Below, one piece after another: positions 44,239 through 54,085 of a stretch of DNA of 64,000 nucleotides; position 1 is the stretch's first letter; the number at the start of each line of letters is the position of its first letter. Source of the stretch: Pedobacter riviphilus (GTDB lineage: Bacteria; Bacteroidota; Bacteroidia; Sphingobacteriales; Sphingobacteriaceae); contig NZ_CP061171.1 in assembly GCF_014692875.1 (NCBI RefSeq), forward strand, positions 4,402,001 through 4,466,000, read 5' to 3'. The position numbers were made by a program, and so were the translations under genes. The notes under the pieces are model-generated. The model ran no database searches. It was not told the origin of the DNA and was given only the letters and a program-made list of their open reading frames with translations.

Positions 44239-45330
44239 ATGCCTAAAGTAATTTCCAATACCTCCTATTTTCAGGGCAACGATTTAAAAAAGAATCAGAA
44301 TATCTCAATCGACGGTGTTATCATTTCAGATATTATCGAAAGCAGCAACAGAGAAAACGGCCGGTCGCTTGTTGTGCCAGGCTTTATAGACTTACAGATT
44401 TATGGTGCAGGTGGCCGATTATTTTCTGCCGACCCAACTGTCGAATCATTAACCATAATGGAAGATGATCTGCTTAAAAAAGGCACCACAGGCTTTTTGG
44501 CTTGTATGGCCACAAATTCTCCGGAAGTTTTTAACGAATGTATCAAAGTAGCTAAAGAACATCGCTCAGCGGCCAAGAATTGCCTGGGTTTGCATCTAGA
44601 AGGACCATATTTAAACCCTAAACGCCTCGGCGCGCATGTACCTGCTTTTGTACGTAAGGCTTCTTTAGATGAGGTTAAAAAACTGATCGATTTTGGTGAC
44701 GGCGTAATTAAAATGATGACCATTGCCCCAGAACTTCAGGATGAAGGGGTAATTGAATACCTATTGGATAACGGTGTGGTTATTTCATTAGGCCATAGCA
44801 ATGCCACTTTTGAGGAAGCTACTGCGGCCTATAACAAAGGCATCCAAACCACCACACATCTCTTTAATGCCATGAGCCCTATCCATCATCGCGAGCCTGG
44901 TATACCAACGGCGGTTTTTAATCATAACAAGGCTATGGCCAGTATTATTGCCGATGGGCAGCATGTAGATTTCGAAGTGATTAAATTTGCGCAGAAAATA
45001 TTAAAAGAACGTTTGTTTCTCATCACTGATGCAGTTACGGCCTGTTCCACAGGGCCATATCAACATATTGAAAAAGGAAACAAATTTGTTATGCCCGATG
45101 GTACACTATCTGGTTCATCGCTTACTATGGTAGAAGCCGTTAAAAACTGTGTATTACATTGCGGTATTGCCCTAAATGATGCGATTAAAATGGGAACCCT
45201 GTATCCTGCAAAATTAATTGGGATTGAAAACCTGACAGCGAGTATAGAAATTGGTCACCAGGCAAATTTATTGATTATTGATGATAACTTAAATTTAAAA
45301 GAGGTCGTATTTAAAGGCGAAACGATATAA
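44239..45330 (+). CDS. nagA: N-acetylglucosamine-6-phosphate deacetylase
   Basis: A 363-residue amidohydrolase that removes acetate from GlcNAc-6-phosphate in amino sugar recycling. Motifs: PGFIDLQIYGAGG (QxY in place of the HxH of two-metal amidohydrolases, as with the QxN of E. coli NagA), HLEGPYLNP with the metal-binding Glu, SLGHSNATFEEA, TTHLFNAMSPIHHREPG and LITDAVTACSTG with the catalytic Asp. It probably uses one metal. The start overlaps a LacI-type palindrome. A phosphodiesterase gene follows after 10 bp, suggesting co-transcription. Confidence 0.93.
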   Translation: MPKVISNTSYFQGNDLKKNQNISIDGVIISDIIESSNRENGRSLVVPGFIDLQIYGAGGRLFSADPTVESLTIMEDDLLKKGTTGFLACMATNSPEVFNECIKVAKEHRSAAKNCLGLHLEGPYLNPKRLGAHVPAFVRKASLDEVKKLIDFGDGVIKMMTIAPELQDEGVIEYLLDNGVVISLGHSNATFEEATAAYNKGIQTTTHLFNAMSPIHHREPGIPTAVFNHNKAMASIIADGQHVDFEVIKFAQKILKERLFLITDAVTACSTGPYQHIEKGNKFVMPDGTLSGSSLTMVEAVKNCVLHCGIALNDAIKMGTLYPAKLIGIENLTASIEIGHQANLLIIDDNLNLKEVVFKGETI

Positions 45331-45340
45331 CTCATTCAAC

Positions 45341-46303
45341 ATGTTAAAAAAAATATTTTCCGCTCTATTGCTATTGTCCCTTTGTGCCATTCATTCTTCG
45401 GGACAGGGAATAAATACCGCGTTTAAAATAATACCGCTTGGCGTAAAAGGCGGCGATGACGAGAGTAATTTATCTTCTTATATGATTGCACCGAAGGGCA
45501 GCGAAAAATATGTCTGTCTTGATGCTGGTACAATAAATGCAGGTATCCAAAGAGCGATTGATCATCAATCGCTAAAAGGAATAAGTGAAGAAATTCAACG
45601 TAAACAGATTAAAGGATATTTGCTTTCACATGCGCATTTAGATCATGTAGCAGGTTTAATAATCAACTCGCCAGCCGATACGGCAAAAAACATCTATGGT
45701 ATGCCTTCCGTGCTCAACACGTTAAGGGATAAATATTTTACATGGGATGCCTGGGCCAATTTTGCCAATGAAGGCGAAAAACCTCAACTTAAAAAATATA
45801 CTTATTTCCCATTGATTGGAGGCAATACTTATCCGTTAGAGGGCACAGAAATGAAGGTAAAAGCTTTTGAACTAAGCCACGGAAATCCTTTTAAAAGCAC
45901 TGCTTTTCTGATCAGCCATGGTGAAAGTTATGTATTGTACCTCGGAGATACCGGCGCAGATGAAATTGAAAAATCAGATAAACTCGCCAACCTGTGGCAA
46001 AATATAGCACCACTCATTAATTCAGGGCAGTTAAAAGCCATATTAATGGAGGTATCTTTCCCAAATGAACAGCCAGAGAAACAATTATTTGGACACCTTA
46101 CACCAAAACTTTTTTACAGTGAACTCTCCAAACTACAAAGTTTAACCAATGAAAAAGCTTTAAAGAAAATTTCTCTTATTGTAACCCATATTAAACCTCC
46201 CCAACATAATGCAGAAAAAATAAAACAACAACTGCTCTTAGGAAATATACTTAATTTAAACTTAATATTTCCTGAACAAGGGAAACTGTTAACGATTAAT
46301 TAA
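45341..46303 (+). CDS. Class II 3',5'-cyclic-nucleotide phosphodiesterase
   Basis: A 320-residue secreted hydrolase of the metallo-beta-lactamase fold. A signal peptide (LKKIFSALLLLSLCAIHSSG) precedes the domain. The class II PDE motif is LSHAHLDHVAGL (HxHLDH), with further ligands in LSHGNP, LYLGDTGAD and VTHIKPP. Members in yeast (PDE1) and Vibrio (CpdP) hydrolyse cAMP/cGMP. It would act in the periplasm, so its substrate is probably extracellular cyclic nucleotide. It follows nagA by 10 bp and precedes an Oar-type receptor by 55 bp. Confidence 0.9.
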   Translation: MLKKIFSALLLLSLCAIHSSGQGINTAFKIIPLGVKGGDDESNLSSYMIAPKGSEKYVCLDAGTINAGIQRAIDHQSLKGISEEIQRKQIKGYLLSHAHLDHVAGLIINSPADTAKNIYGMPSVLNTLRDKYFTWDAWANFANEGEKPQLKKYTYFPLIGGNTYPLEGTEMKVKAFELSHGNPFKSTAFLISHGESYVLYLGDTGADEIEKSDKLANLWQNIAPLINSGQLKAILMEVSFPNEQPEKQLFGHLTPKLFYSELSKLQSLTNEKALKKISLIVTHIKPPQHNAEKIKQQLLLGNILNLNLIFPEQGKLLTIN

Positions 46304-46358
46304 TATAAACAAAACATTAGCTACAGCAAGTCAGAGTATTTTTGTTAAAAAATTACTC

Positions 46359-49300
46359 ATGAAAAAAACCTTACTATTGTTTACAACATTTTTATTTTTA
46401 ATTCTCTTAAAAATTGATGCTGTAGCACAAAATGAAACAACAGCCTCTATAAATGGTATGGTGGCCGATAGCAAAGGCCCAATTAGCGGGGCTACTGTTA
46501 TTGCTATACACGAACCATCCGGTTCAAGATATGCTACATCTACCAGAACAGACGGTCGTTACAATTTACCTGCTATGCGTATTGGTGGCCCTTACTCCAT
46601 TACGGTCTCTTTTATTGGTTTTAAAAATCAAACACAACGAATTGAAAAATTAGCGCTTGGCCAAAGTTCTACTTTAAATGTAACGCTAAGTGAAGATGCC
46701 AGCAATTTATCGGAAGTTACGGTATCAGGAAAACAAAGCAAAGTTTTTAACTCAGGCAGAACAGGTGCATCGCAGAATATCTCGAGAACTGCAATCCAAA
46801 ATTTACCCACTTTAAACAGAAGTTTTACCGATTTTGTTAAGCTAACGCCACAGTTTTCGTTACAGTTCGGAAGTCCAAGTATTGCAGGAAGAAGTAACCT
46901 GGCCAACAATTTTACTGTAGATGGAGCTTTGTTTAATAATGCATTCGGCCTGCAAGGCACCATAGGTAGCCAAACGAGCTCGCAACCGATTAATATGGAT
47001 GCCTTCGAAGAAATTACTGTAAATATTGCACCTTACGATATTCGTCAAAGTGGTTTTACAGGTGCAGCAATAAACGCAGTAACCAGAAGTGGTACAAACG
47101 AGTTTCAAGGTTCATTAAATACTTACTACAGAAATCAGGATTTGGTAAGTGATTACAATTATGCTGGATTAAAAGCACCAGTAACCAATTTTAGCCTTAA
47201 AGGTTATGGTTTTACCTTAGGTGGACCAATCATTAAAAACAAATTATTCTTTTTTGCCAGTGGAGAATTAGAAAGAAGATCGGATCCAGGAACCGGATTT
47301 GTAGCTTCAAGGGGCGGAAGTACCGGCCCAAATATTTCTCAAGCAAAAGGAGAAGATTTAGATAAATTAAGTTCATTCTTGCAAACGCTTGGTTACAATC
47401 CAGGTGCTTATGAGAACTATGCTTTAAAAACAAGAAGTGACAAATTATCGGCTAAATTAGATTACAACATTGATGATAAAAACACTTTAAGTTTAAAATA
47501 TTTCTATTTCAGATCTTACAAAGATATTTTACCAAGCAATAGCGGGGCACCAAAAAATAACCGCCAGCCATCGCAGCTAGGCCTTCCATTCCAATCAGCC
47601 GGATATGGTATCAACAACAATATGGATAACGTTAACCTGGAATTCAGAACCCGTTTTAACAATAAATTCTCTAATCAGTTAACAGTTGGCTACAACAACA
47701 TGAACGATTTCAGAGAGTCTAAGGGTAACAAACCGTTTCCTCTTGTTGATATTATGAATCCTGACGGAAGTTCGTACACTGCTTTTGGTTACGAACCCTT
47801 TACAGCATTTAACTCTCTAAAAACTAAAGTTTATCAAGTTACCGATAACTTTAATATCTATGCAGGTCGCCACGAAATAACATTGGGCGCTAATTATGAA
47901 GGTTATAGAACGCTTAATGGCTTTGCCCCAAACTATTATGGAGCCTATACTTTTAACAGTCTTGCCGATTTCTATAATAGTGCAAATAATGGTGTATCGA
48001 ATGCAACAAAATATCAGATTCAATATTCGGTTTTGCCTGATGGATCATTCCCTTATGCAGAAATACATTCAAATATGTACGGCCTGTATGTACAGGATGC
48101 CTTTACAGTGAGCGATCAATTAAAATTAACAGCAGGATTACGTGCAGATTTAACTGATGTTTCTTCGCCAGCATCATTAAGCAATCCAAATGTAGAAAAG
48201 TTAACCTTCGAAAATGGAGAAAAAATTGATGTGAGCAGGTTCCCTAAAAGTGCTATTTTATGGTCACCACGTTTAGGTTTTAACTGGGATGTAAACCACG
48301 AAGGAAAAACACAGGTACGAGGCGGTACAGGATTATTCACCGGAAGACCTCCGCTAGTTTGGGTTTCTAACCAAGCCAGCAATAACGGTGTTCAATTTGG
48401 TTCAGAATCCATTACCAATCCAACGAACAGACCATTTAGTCCGAATGTTGATGCCTACAGAAACGTAAATAAAGCTACTGCAGCAAATAATACAGCCTAT
48501 AACCTTGCCGTTACTCAACAGGATTTTAAATTCATGCAGGTTTGGCGTTCTAACTTAGCTGTCGATCAGAAATTGCCTGGTGGCATTACCGGAACTATCG
48601 AAGCATTGTATTCAAAAGATATCAATTCTGTTTATTTCCGCAATGTGAACTTAAATACTTCTGCGTATACACTTTTAAAAGGTGCTGATAACCGTCCGAG
48701 ATATACTGGTTCAAGAATTTACGGATCATCAACCCCTACCCCTGCAAACCCGAATATTTCTGATGCAATTGTAATGACCAACACCGATAAAGGTCATAGC
48801 TTATCCATTACAGGAACATTATCAAAAGAATTTGCAGGCGGCCTTTTTGCAACTGCTGGTTATACTTATACAGATTCAAGATCAGTTAATGATGGTGGTT
48901 CTATCGCTCAGTCTATGTGGAGAGATCGTCAGGTTTCAGGTAGCCCGAATACCGATGCGCTTTCATACTCAAGCTACATGGTTAAAAACCGCTTTATTGC
49001 ATCTGTTGTTTACAGAAAAGAATACATTAACCATTTAGGAACAACATTCTCCATGTTTTACCAGTTACAAGATGGTTTCAGATACTCTTACACTTATGGA
49101 AACGATTTAAATAACGACGGTTTAAGTGGTAATGATCTGATTTTTGTTCCGGCAAATAAATCTGATATTGTTCTGGTACCAGAAAATGCTGCAGATACCC
49201 GTACACCTGATCAACTTTGGGCTCAACTAAACAGCTACATCAGTCAGGATAGTTATTTGACCAAAAGAAGAGGTCAGTATGCAGAGCGAAATGGCCTTGT

Positions 49301-49631
49301 TGGTAATGTAATCGGCACGCTTGATATTCGTCTTGCACAAGATTTGTTCGCAAACCTTAAAGGCAAAAAACATTCTCTTCAACTAACTTTTGATATTTTC
49401 AATTTTGGAAATATGATTAATAAAACCTGGGGAGTTCCAAAATTTGCTAATAGAGCTAATGGACTACTTAACTTTAAAGGAATTGATGCTGCAACAGGAA
49501 ATCCTACGTTTTCTTTCCCTTACTTAAATGCAGAGAACAACGTACCTCTTGTTAATACCTTTTCAAACAGTATTGATGAAACCGCACGCTGGAGAATCCA
49601 GCTTGGGTTAAGATATAGATTTAATCAATAA
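46359..49631 (+). CDS. Oar-type TonB-dependent outer membrane receptor
   Basis: A 1090-residue outer membrane protein. A signal peptide (KKTLLLFTTFLFLILLKIDAVAQ) precedes a carboxypeptidase-D regulatory-like domain (about 28-115, INGMVADSKGPISGATVIAI). A plug-like domain follows (SRTAIQNLPTLNRSFTDFVKLTP, NNFTVDGALFNNAFG). The rest is a large beta-barrel (about 230-1090), ending ARWRIQLGLRYRFNQ with the aromatic C-terminal residue pattern of barrel proteins. No SusD partner is adjacent. Likely uptake or adhesion at the surface; ligand unknown. A palindromic terminator follows. Confidence 0.9.
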   Translation: MKKTLLLFTTFLFLILLKIDAVAQNETTASINGMVADSKGPISGATVIAIHEPSGSRYATSTRTDGRYNLPAMRIGGPYSITVSFIGFKNQTQRIEKLALGQSSTLNVTLSEDASNLSEVTVSGKQSKVFNSGRTGASQNISRTAIQNLPTLNRSFTDFVKLTPQFSLQFGSPSIAGRSNLANNFTVDGALFNNAFGLQGTIGSQTSSQPINMDAFEEITVNIAPYDIRQSGFTGAAINAVTRSGTNEFQGSLNTYYRNQDLVSDYNYAGLKAPVTNFSLKGYGFTLGGPIIKNKLFFFASGELERRSDPGTGFVASRGGSTGPNISQAKGEDLDKLSSFLQTLGYNPGAYENYALKTRSDKLSAKLDYNIDDKNTLSLKYFYFRSYKDILPSNSGAPKNNRQPSQLGLPFQSAGYGINNNMDNVNLEFRTRFNNKFSNQLTVGYNNMNDFRESKGNKPFPLVDIMNPDGSSYTAFGYEPFTAFNSLKTKVYQVTDNFNIYAGRHEITLGANYEGYRTLNGFAPNYYGAYTFNSLADFYNSANNGVSNATKYQIQYSVLPDGSFPYAEIHSNMYGLYVQDAFTVSDQLKLTAGLRADLTDVSSPASLSNPNVEKLTFENGEKIDVSRFPKSAILWSPRLGFNWDVNHEGKTQVRGGTGLFTGRPPLVWVSNQASNNGVQFGSESITNPTNRPFSPNVDAYRNVNKATAANNTAYNLAVTQQDFKFMQVWRSNLAVDQKLPGGITGTIEALYSKDINSVYFRNVNLNTSAYTLLKGADNRPRYTGSRIYGSSTPTPANPNISDAIVMTNTDKGHSLSITGTLSKEFAGGLFATAGYTYTDSRSVNDGGSIAQSMWRDRQVSGSPNTDALSYSSYMVKNRFIASVVYRKEYINHLGTTFSMFYQLQDGFRYSYTYGNDLNNDGLSGNDLIFVPANKSDIVLVPENAADTRTPDQLWAQLNSYISQDSYLTKRRGQYAERNGLVGNVIGTLDIRLAQDLFANLKGKKHSLQLTFDIFNFGNMINKTWGVPKFANRANGLLNFKGIDAATGNPTFSFPYLNAENNVPLVNTFSNSIDETARWRIQLGLRYRFNQ

Positions 49632-49660
49632 TCTTTTTAAACTATATAAACAATTAAAAA

Positions 49661-49697
49661 ATGGCCTGATTGATTAATCAATCAGGCTATTTTTTTA
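49661..49697 (+). terminator. Terminator after the Oar receptor
   Basis: GCCTGATTGATTAATCAATCAGGC is a perfect palindrome at 49665-49688, flanked by an A-run and followed by a seven-T run. Confidence 0.88.
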
Positions 49698-49796
49698 ATC
49701 AAAACGAATAATCTAAAATGTAATAAGAGCGCAACAATTGCTTAACATAATTAAGGTAGGTTTAAAACACTATATATCTTCAATCTATTAATTATT

Positions 49797-51419
49797 ATGA
49801 AAAAACAATTAAAATTAACTGGCATTGCTGTTATTGCACTTGCAACACTACTAAGCTTTAATAGCTGTAAGAAACAAGAAACTGAAAACAGTCAAACCGC
49901 ATTACTTAAAACAAAACCGTTAGGCCTTGCTGCTTCAAACGCTGCACTTACCGTACAAACTTTAGAAAATTTTGAGGTGGGTTCTACCAGCCCTAAAACT
50001 GCTTACGATGTTTCGCCTGCAGGCTCTGCAAGTGGAGATAACATTACACTCAATGGAAAATCGTGGAATTTATTTGATGCTTTAATCGGAAATCTCGCTG
50101 CAGATAAAAGAAATGGCTCATGGTCTGCCCGCATCCGTAATTCGGGGAAAATTACCATGCAGTTTGACATTACAACAGGCATTAAAACAGTAAGCATCCA
50201 GCATGCTATTTACGGCAGCGATACAGCTAGTCAGTGGGGTTTATGGTACTCAACCAACGGCGGCAGCACCTGGTCGCAATCAGGTTCCGATGTAACCAGT
50301 ACATCAGCCCTTCAAACGCAATCATTCACACTAAATGTTACAGGAAACGTCCGTTTAGAAATTAGAAAACTTACAGGTGCATCCAACAGAATTAATATTG
50401 ATGATATCACAATCAATAGTGATGGAGGTACTGACCCCAACCCAGGTACTGTATTAACCGGAAAGAAATTTCTGTTTGATGCATCTAAGTTTGAAAATGC
50501 AGGCAGCGCAGACTGGCAAATAGATGCTGATGGAACAGAAAGTGTTCCTATGTATACTGGAGGCACAACCGTTGAGCTAAAGGCACAAAGATTTCCAACC
50601 CCATCGTACACAGGCATAACAGCTTCTACTCCAGAAACATATTGGAAAGGCGCAATGTCTGCGTGGGCTGTAGAATTGGTAAAACGTGGTGAATTGGTAG
50701 AAACTTTACCTGCTGGTACAGCAATTACCTATGGAGATACTTCTAACCCACAGGATTTAAAAAACTACGATGTGTATGTGGTAATTGAACCGAATAAATT
50801 ATTTACAGCATCAGAAAAAACAGCTATCATGAATTTTGTGGCCAACGGCGGCGGTTTAATGATGGTTGCAGATCATACCGCAGCAACTACTGCCGGAACA
50901 GATGCAAATGGCTACAACCCTTCTGATAGAGATGGCGATGGTTACGATTCGCCGAGGGTATGGAACGATTTAATGAGCAACAATGGCATCAACAACAACA
51001 AACCATTCGGCTTTAATATAGATTATGTAGATATTAGTGAAAAACCAACAACTAAAGTTTATACTGGCACCAGTACTGATGCAAATATCGTATTAAACGG
51101 CGCAGCAGGCAATGCTACTAAACTTGCCTTTTACAATGGTACAACAGCTACATTATTTCCATCACAAAATACTAATGTACAAGGCTTATTTTGGAGAATG
51201 AGCAGCACATTAGGGGGCAATAACGGCGTAATGGCATTAATTTCTACTTACGGAAGCGGAAGAGTAGCCTTTGTTGGCGATAGTTCTCCTTCTGACGACG
51301 GAACTGGCGATACAAACGATAATTTATTTAATGGTTGGTCTGGCGATGCACCATCTGGTTATACCTCACACCCGGCATTACACTTAAATGCATCTTTATG
51401 GCTTGCTAAAGCACAATAA
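49797..51419 (+). CDS. Lipoprotein with beta-sandwich and amidotransferase-like fold domains
   Basis: A 540-residue protein with a lipoprotein signal (LLSFNSC, Cys about 28). Residues about 55-205 resemble the beta-sandwich (jelly-roll) domain seen in Bacteroidota secreted nucleases (LENFEVGS, GSWSARIRNSGKITMQFDI, NRINIDDITI). From about 220 a Rossmann-like class I amidotransferase-type fold follows (KKFLFDASKFENAG, YDVYVVIEPNKLFTASEKTAIMNFVANGGGLMMVADHTA). Near the end is VAFVGDSSPSDDGTGD, a stretch rich in acidic residues. No catalytic Cys-His-Glu triad is evident. It may bind carbohydrate or other ligands on the cell surface. Downstream of the Oar receptor but behind its own terminator-bounded unit. 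Confidence 0.6.
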   Translation: MKKQLKLTGIAVIALATLLSFNSCKKQETENSQTALLKTKPLGLAASNAALTVQTLENFEVGSTSPKTAYDVSPAGSASGDNITLNGKSWNLFDALIGNLAADKRNGSWSARIRNSGKITMQFDITTGIKTVSIQHAIYGSDTASQWGLWYSTNGGSTWSQSGSDVTSTSALQTQSFTLNVTGNVRLEIRKLTGASNRINIDDITINSDGGTDPNPGTVLTGKKFLFDASKFENAGSADWQIDADGTESVPMYTGGTTVELKAQRFPTPSYTGITASTPETYWKGAMSAWAVELVKRGELVETLPAGTAITYGDTSNPQDLKNYDVYVVIEPNKLFTASEKTAIMNFVANGGGLMMVADHTAATTAGTDANGYNPSDRDGDGYDSPRVWNDLMSNNGINNNKPFGFNIDYVDISEKPTTKVYTGTSTDANIVLNGAAGNATKLAFYNGTTATLFPSQNTNVQGLFWRMSSTLGGNNGVMALISTYGSGRVAFVGDSSPSDDGTGDTNDNLFNGWSGDAPSGYTSHPALHLNASLWLAKAQ

Positions 51420-51426
51420 AAATAAC

Positions 51427-51470
51427 AAAGCAAAAGGAGCAATATTTTAAACAATTGCTCCTTTTGCTTT
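51427..51470. terminator. Terminator after the lipoprotein gene
   Basis: Perfect 17-bp stem (51427-51443 with 51454-51470) around a 10-nt loop; A/T runs at the base act in both directions. Confidence 0.85.
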
Positions 51471-51554
51471 AAATAAGTATTTCTATTTAAATATTTACAT
51501 CAATTATTAAAAAGCATAGCTTGGTATTAAAAAAATGTTAATATTTTTGAGGTC

Positions 51555-52259
51555 ATGAAATATAAACGCATCCTACTTAAGCTTAGTGGAGAATCGCTAA
51601 TGGGCGAAAAACAATACGGTATTGATAATGAACGCGTTAAACAATACGCTGAAGACATTAAAGCGGTACACGATAAAGGCTTAGAAATCGCAATCGTAAT
51701 TGGAGGAGGAAATATTTTTAGAGGCTTGAGTGCCGAAAAAAGTGGGATGGACAGAGCACAAGCCGATTACATGGGCATGTTGGCTACGGTAATCAACTCC
51801 ATGGCCCTGCAAGATGCTTTAGAAAAAGTTGGTATTAAAACACGTTTACTTACTGCAATTAAAATGGAACAGATCTGCGAACCGTTTATCCGCAGAAGAG
51901 CTGTTCGACATTTAGAAAAAGGCCGTGTAGTTATTTTTGGTGCAGGAACCGGTAACCCGTACTTTACAACCGATTCTGCAGCAGCTTTACGTGCTATCGA
52001 AATTAAAGCCGATGTTGTTTTAAAAGGAACACGTGTTGATGGAATTTATACCGCAGATCCTGAAAAAGATCCATTGGCCACTAAATATGAAGAAATTTCT
52101 TTTAGAGAAGTTTATGATAAAGGCCTTAATGTAATGGATATGACAGCCTTTACCCTTTGCGAAGAAAACCAAGTGCCGATTATTGTGTTTGATATGAACA
52201 AACACGGCAATTTCATGAAAATCGCTAGCGGCGAACCTATTGGAACCCTGGTTAAATAA
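51555..52259 (+). CDS. pyrH: UMP kinase
   Basis: A 234-residue amino acid kinase-fold enzyme that phosphorylates UMP to UDP. It opens [15 protein letters not shown], followed by [31 protein letters not shown] and [19 protein letters not shown], all standard PyrH motifs. In most bacteria it follows tsf; here it is separated from tsf by an 8.7-kb accessory block. frr follows after 38 bp. Confidence 0.97.
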   Translation: MKYKRILLKLSGESLMGEKQYGIDNERVKQYAEDIKAVHDKGLEIAIVIGGGNIFRGLSAEKSGMDRAQADYMGMLATVINSMALQDALEKVGIKTRLLTAIKMEQICEPFIRRRAVRHLEKGRVVIFGAGTGNPYFTTDSAAALRAIEIKADVVLKGTRVDGIYTADPEKDPLATKYEEISFREVYDKGLNVMDMTAFTLCEENQVPIIVFDMNKHGNFMKIASGEPIGTLVK

Positions 52260-52297
52260 GGAATAAAAATTATTATTTTTGTAGAAATCACACAATT

Positions 52298-52861
52298 ATG
52301 AACGACCTCATACAATTACAATTAATGGATACTCAATCTGCAATGGAAAGAGCTATCGATCATTGTGAATCTGAATTAACTAAAATCAGAGCTGGTAAAG
52401 CATCAGCTGGAATGTTGGATGGTATTTTCGTGGATTATTATGGCGCAGCTACAGCATTATCGCAAGTAGCCAGTATTAATACGCCCGATGCCAGAACAAT
52501 CGTAATCCAACCTTGGGAAAAATCACTTTTAACTGCAATCGAAAAAGCTATTCAAGTAGCTAATATTGGTATCAATCCACAAAATGATGGTATTGTTATC
52601 CGCCTGGTTGTGCCGCCTTTAACAGAAGAACGTAGAAAAGACTTGGTCAAAAAGGTTAAGGAAGAAGCCGAAAGAGGCCGCATTACCGTTCGTAATATCC
52701 GTAAGGATGCCAATACCAAAATTCAAAAATTAAAAGGCGAAGGTGTTTCTGATGATGAAATTAAAACAGGCGAAGGCGAAGTACAAAAATTAACCGATGC
52801 TTATATCATTAAGGTTGACAAACATGCTGAAGCGAAAGAAAAAGATGTAATGACAGTTTAA
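52298..52861 (+). CDS. frr: Ribosome recycling factor
   Basis: A 187-residue protein that, with EF-G, splits post-termination ribosomes. Typical blocks are AMERAIDHCESELTKIRAGKAS, INTPDARTIVIQPWEKSLLTAIEKAI, NDGIVIRLVVPPLTEERRKDLVKKVKEEAE and the basic VRNIRKDANTKIQKL helix. Normal length. 38 bp after pyrH and followed by a terminator shared with the convergent LacI gene. Confidence 0.97.
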   Translation: MNDLIQLQLMDTQSAMERAIDHCESELTKIRAGKASAGMLDGIFVDYYGAATALSQVASINTPDARTIVIQPWEKSLLTAIEKAIQVANIGINPQNDGIVIRLVVPPLTEERRKDLVKKVKEEAERGRITVRNIRKDANTKIQKLKGEGVSDDEIKTGEGEVQKLTDAYIIKVDKHAEAKEKDVMTV

Positions 52862-52884
52862 TCTGCATAAAATACAATTGGAAC

Positions 52885-52913
52885 GGGAATGGACATAAAT
52901 CTATTCCCTTTTT
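52885..52913. terminator. Terminator after frr
   Basis: A 9-bp stem GGGAATGGA/TCTATTCCC (one G-T pair) with a T-run after it, between convergent frr and the LacI-family gene. Confidence 0.75.
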
Positions 52914-52920
52914 TATTGCC

Positions 52921-53937
52921 TTATTTCTTTGCGCTTGAGCCTCTAATGTGTAAGATGGTAGGTAACGATACCTGCGTGTTTTCGATAGCCTTTCCGGCCT
53001 TTTTAAGCTTGTTTAATAAAATTTTCATCACGTTTTCTGCAATGGCTTCAAGAGGTTGTGCAATAGCCGTAACCGGAGGCTCACAAAATTCTAAGATTTC
53101 GAAATCATCAAATGAAACAACAGCTATATCCTTATGGATCTGAATACCTAGTTTTCTAAAAGTTCTCAAGCCATCTAAACAAATATAGTTGGCTGCAAAA
53201 ACTACCGCATCTAGCTGTTTCTCTGCTTTAAAAAACTTGATCATCTCCTCAATCGATTCGGCAGAGTTCACATATTTTATCTTCTTTACAATTGCCGGCA
53301 AGTTATATTTTTCTACAGCACTTTCATAACCGGCCAGGCGGTCTACCATCTGTTGCTGTGCTGTATCGATGGTTACAAAACCTATTCTTTTATAATTATT
53401 TTTAATGAGGTGTTCAGTGGCTGCGTAGGTACTGCTCTGATTATCGATTATTACATAATCTGTTTTAACATCCTGTACATACCGATCAAACAGTACCACA
53501 GGAGCATCTGTTTGGATCAATTTTTTAACTTCTTCTTCCAAGCCCTCTGGTAAGGCCATAATGTAGCCATCAACATGCCTGTCTTTAAAAATCTGCAACA
53601 GTTCTATTGCTTTTTCGGTATCGTTTCTGGTGCTGCTAAAAAGGATTTTATAACCAAGGCTCGAAGCAATTTCATCAATTCGGCGTGCTATACCAGAGAA
53701 AAAAGGCTCAGAAATATCATCAACTAAAAAACCTATAATTTTTGTTTTACCTGTTCTTAAACTTGTAGCAAGGGTATTAGGCTGGTAATTTAATTCAGCT
53801 ACAAGGTCTAAAACCTTTTTAGTAAGCGATTCGCTAATGTTTTTTTCTCTTGCTTTTCCATTAATTACAAACGATACGGTTGTAATGGAAATATCTAATT
53901 GTTTAGCGATATCTTTAATTGAAACACGTTTCTTCAT
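52921..53937 (-). CDS. LacI-family transcriptional regulator
   Basis: A 338-residue repressor or activator. The N-terminal HTH is SIKDIAKQLDISITTVSFVINGKA (about residues 5-28), followed by the hinge LNYQPNTLATSLRTGKTKIIGFLVDDI. The periplasmic-binding-protein-like sensor domain carries TYAATEHLIKNNYKRIGFV and CLDGLRTFRKLGIQI. The ATG at 53937 (MKKRVSIKDIA) puts the HTH at the usual distance; upstream in-frame starts add an atypical extension. The effector is probably a sugar. A perfect LacI-type palindrome at 44226-44237 in front of nagA is a candidate target. Confidence 0.9.
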   Translation of the reverse strand: MKKRVSIKDIAKQLDISITTVSFVINGKAREKNISESLTKKVLDLVAELNYQPNTLATSLRTGKTKIIGFLVDDISEPFFSGIARRIDEIASSLGYKILFSSTRNDTEKAIELLQIFKDRHVDGYIMALPEGLEEEVKKLIQTDAPVVLFDRYVQDVKTDYVIIDNQSSTYAATEHLIKNNYKRIGFVTIDTAQQQMVDRLAGYESAVEKYNLPAIVKKIKYVNSAESIEEMIKFFKAEKQLDAVVFAANYICLDGLRTFRKLGIQIHKDIAVVSFDDFEILEFCEPPVTAIAQPLEAIAENVMKILLNKLKKAGKAIENTQVSLPTILHIRGSSAKK

Positions 53938-54032
53938 CACGGGCATTGAACGGATAAAATTTAATTGGTAATATAACAATATATCTATAAATATAGGATG
54001 GATATGAAAAAAACTAGCCTAAAAAAGAAAAA

Positions 54033-54055
54033 GAGCAACCTATCCAGGATTGCTC
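54033..54055 (-). terminator. Terminator of the tRNA-like transcription unit
   Basis: GAGCAA (54033-54038) pairs with TTGCTC (54050-54055). An A-rich run at 54020-54032 gives a U-tract on the minus strand. It lies 31 bp past the 3' end of the second tRNA-like gene. Confidence 0.75.
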
Positions 54056-54085
54056 GATTAACTAACTTATTATTCATAAAAAATG

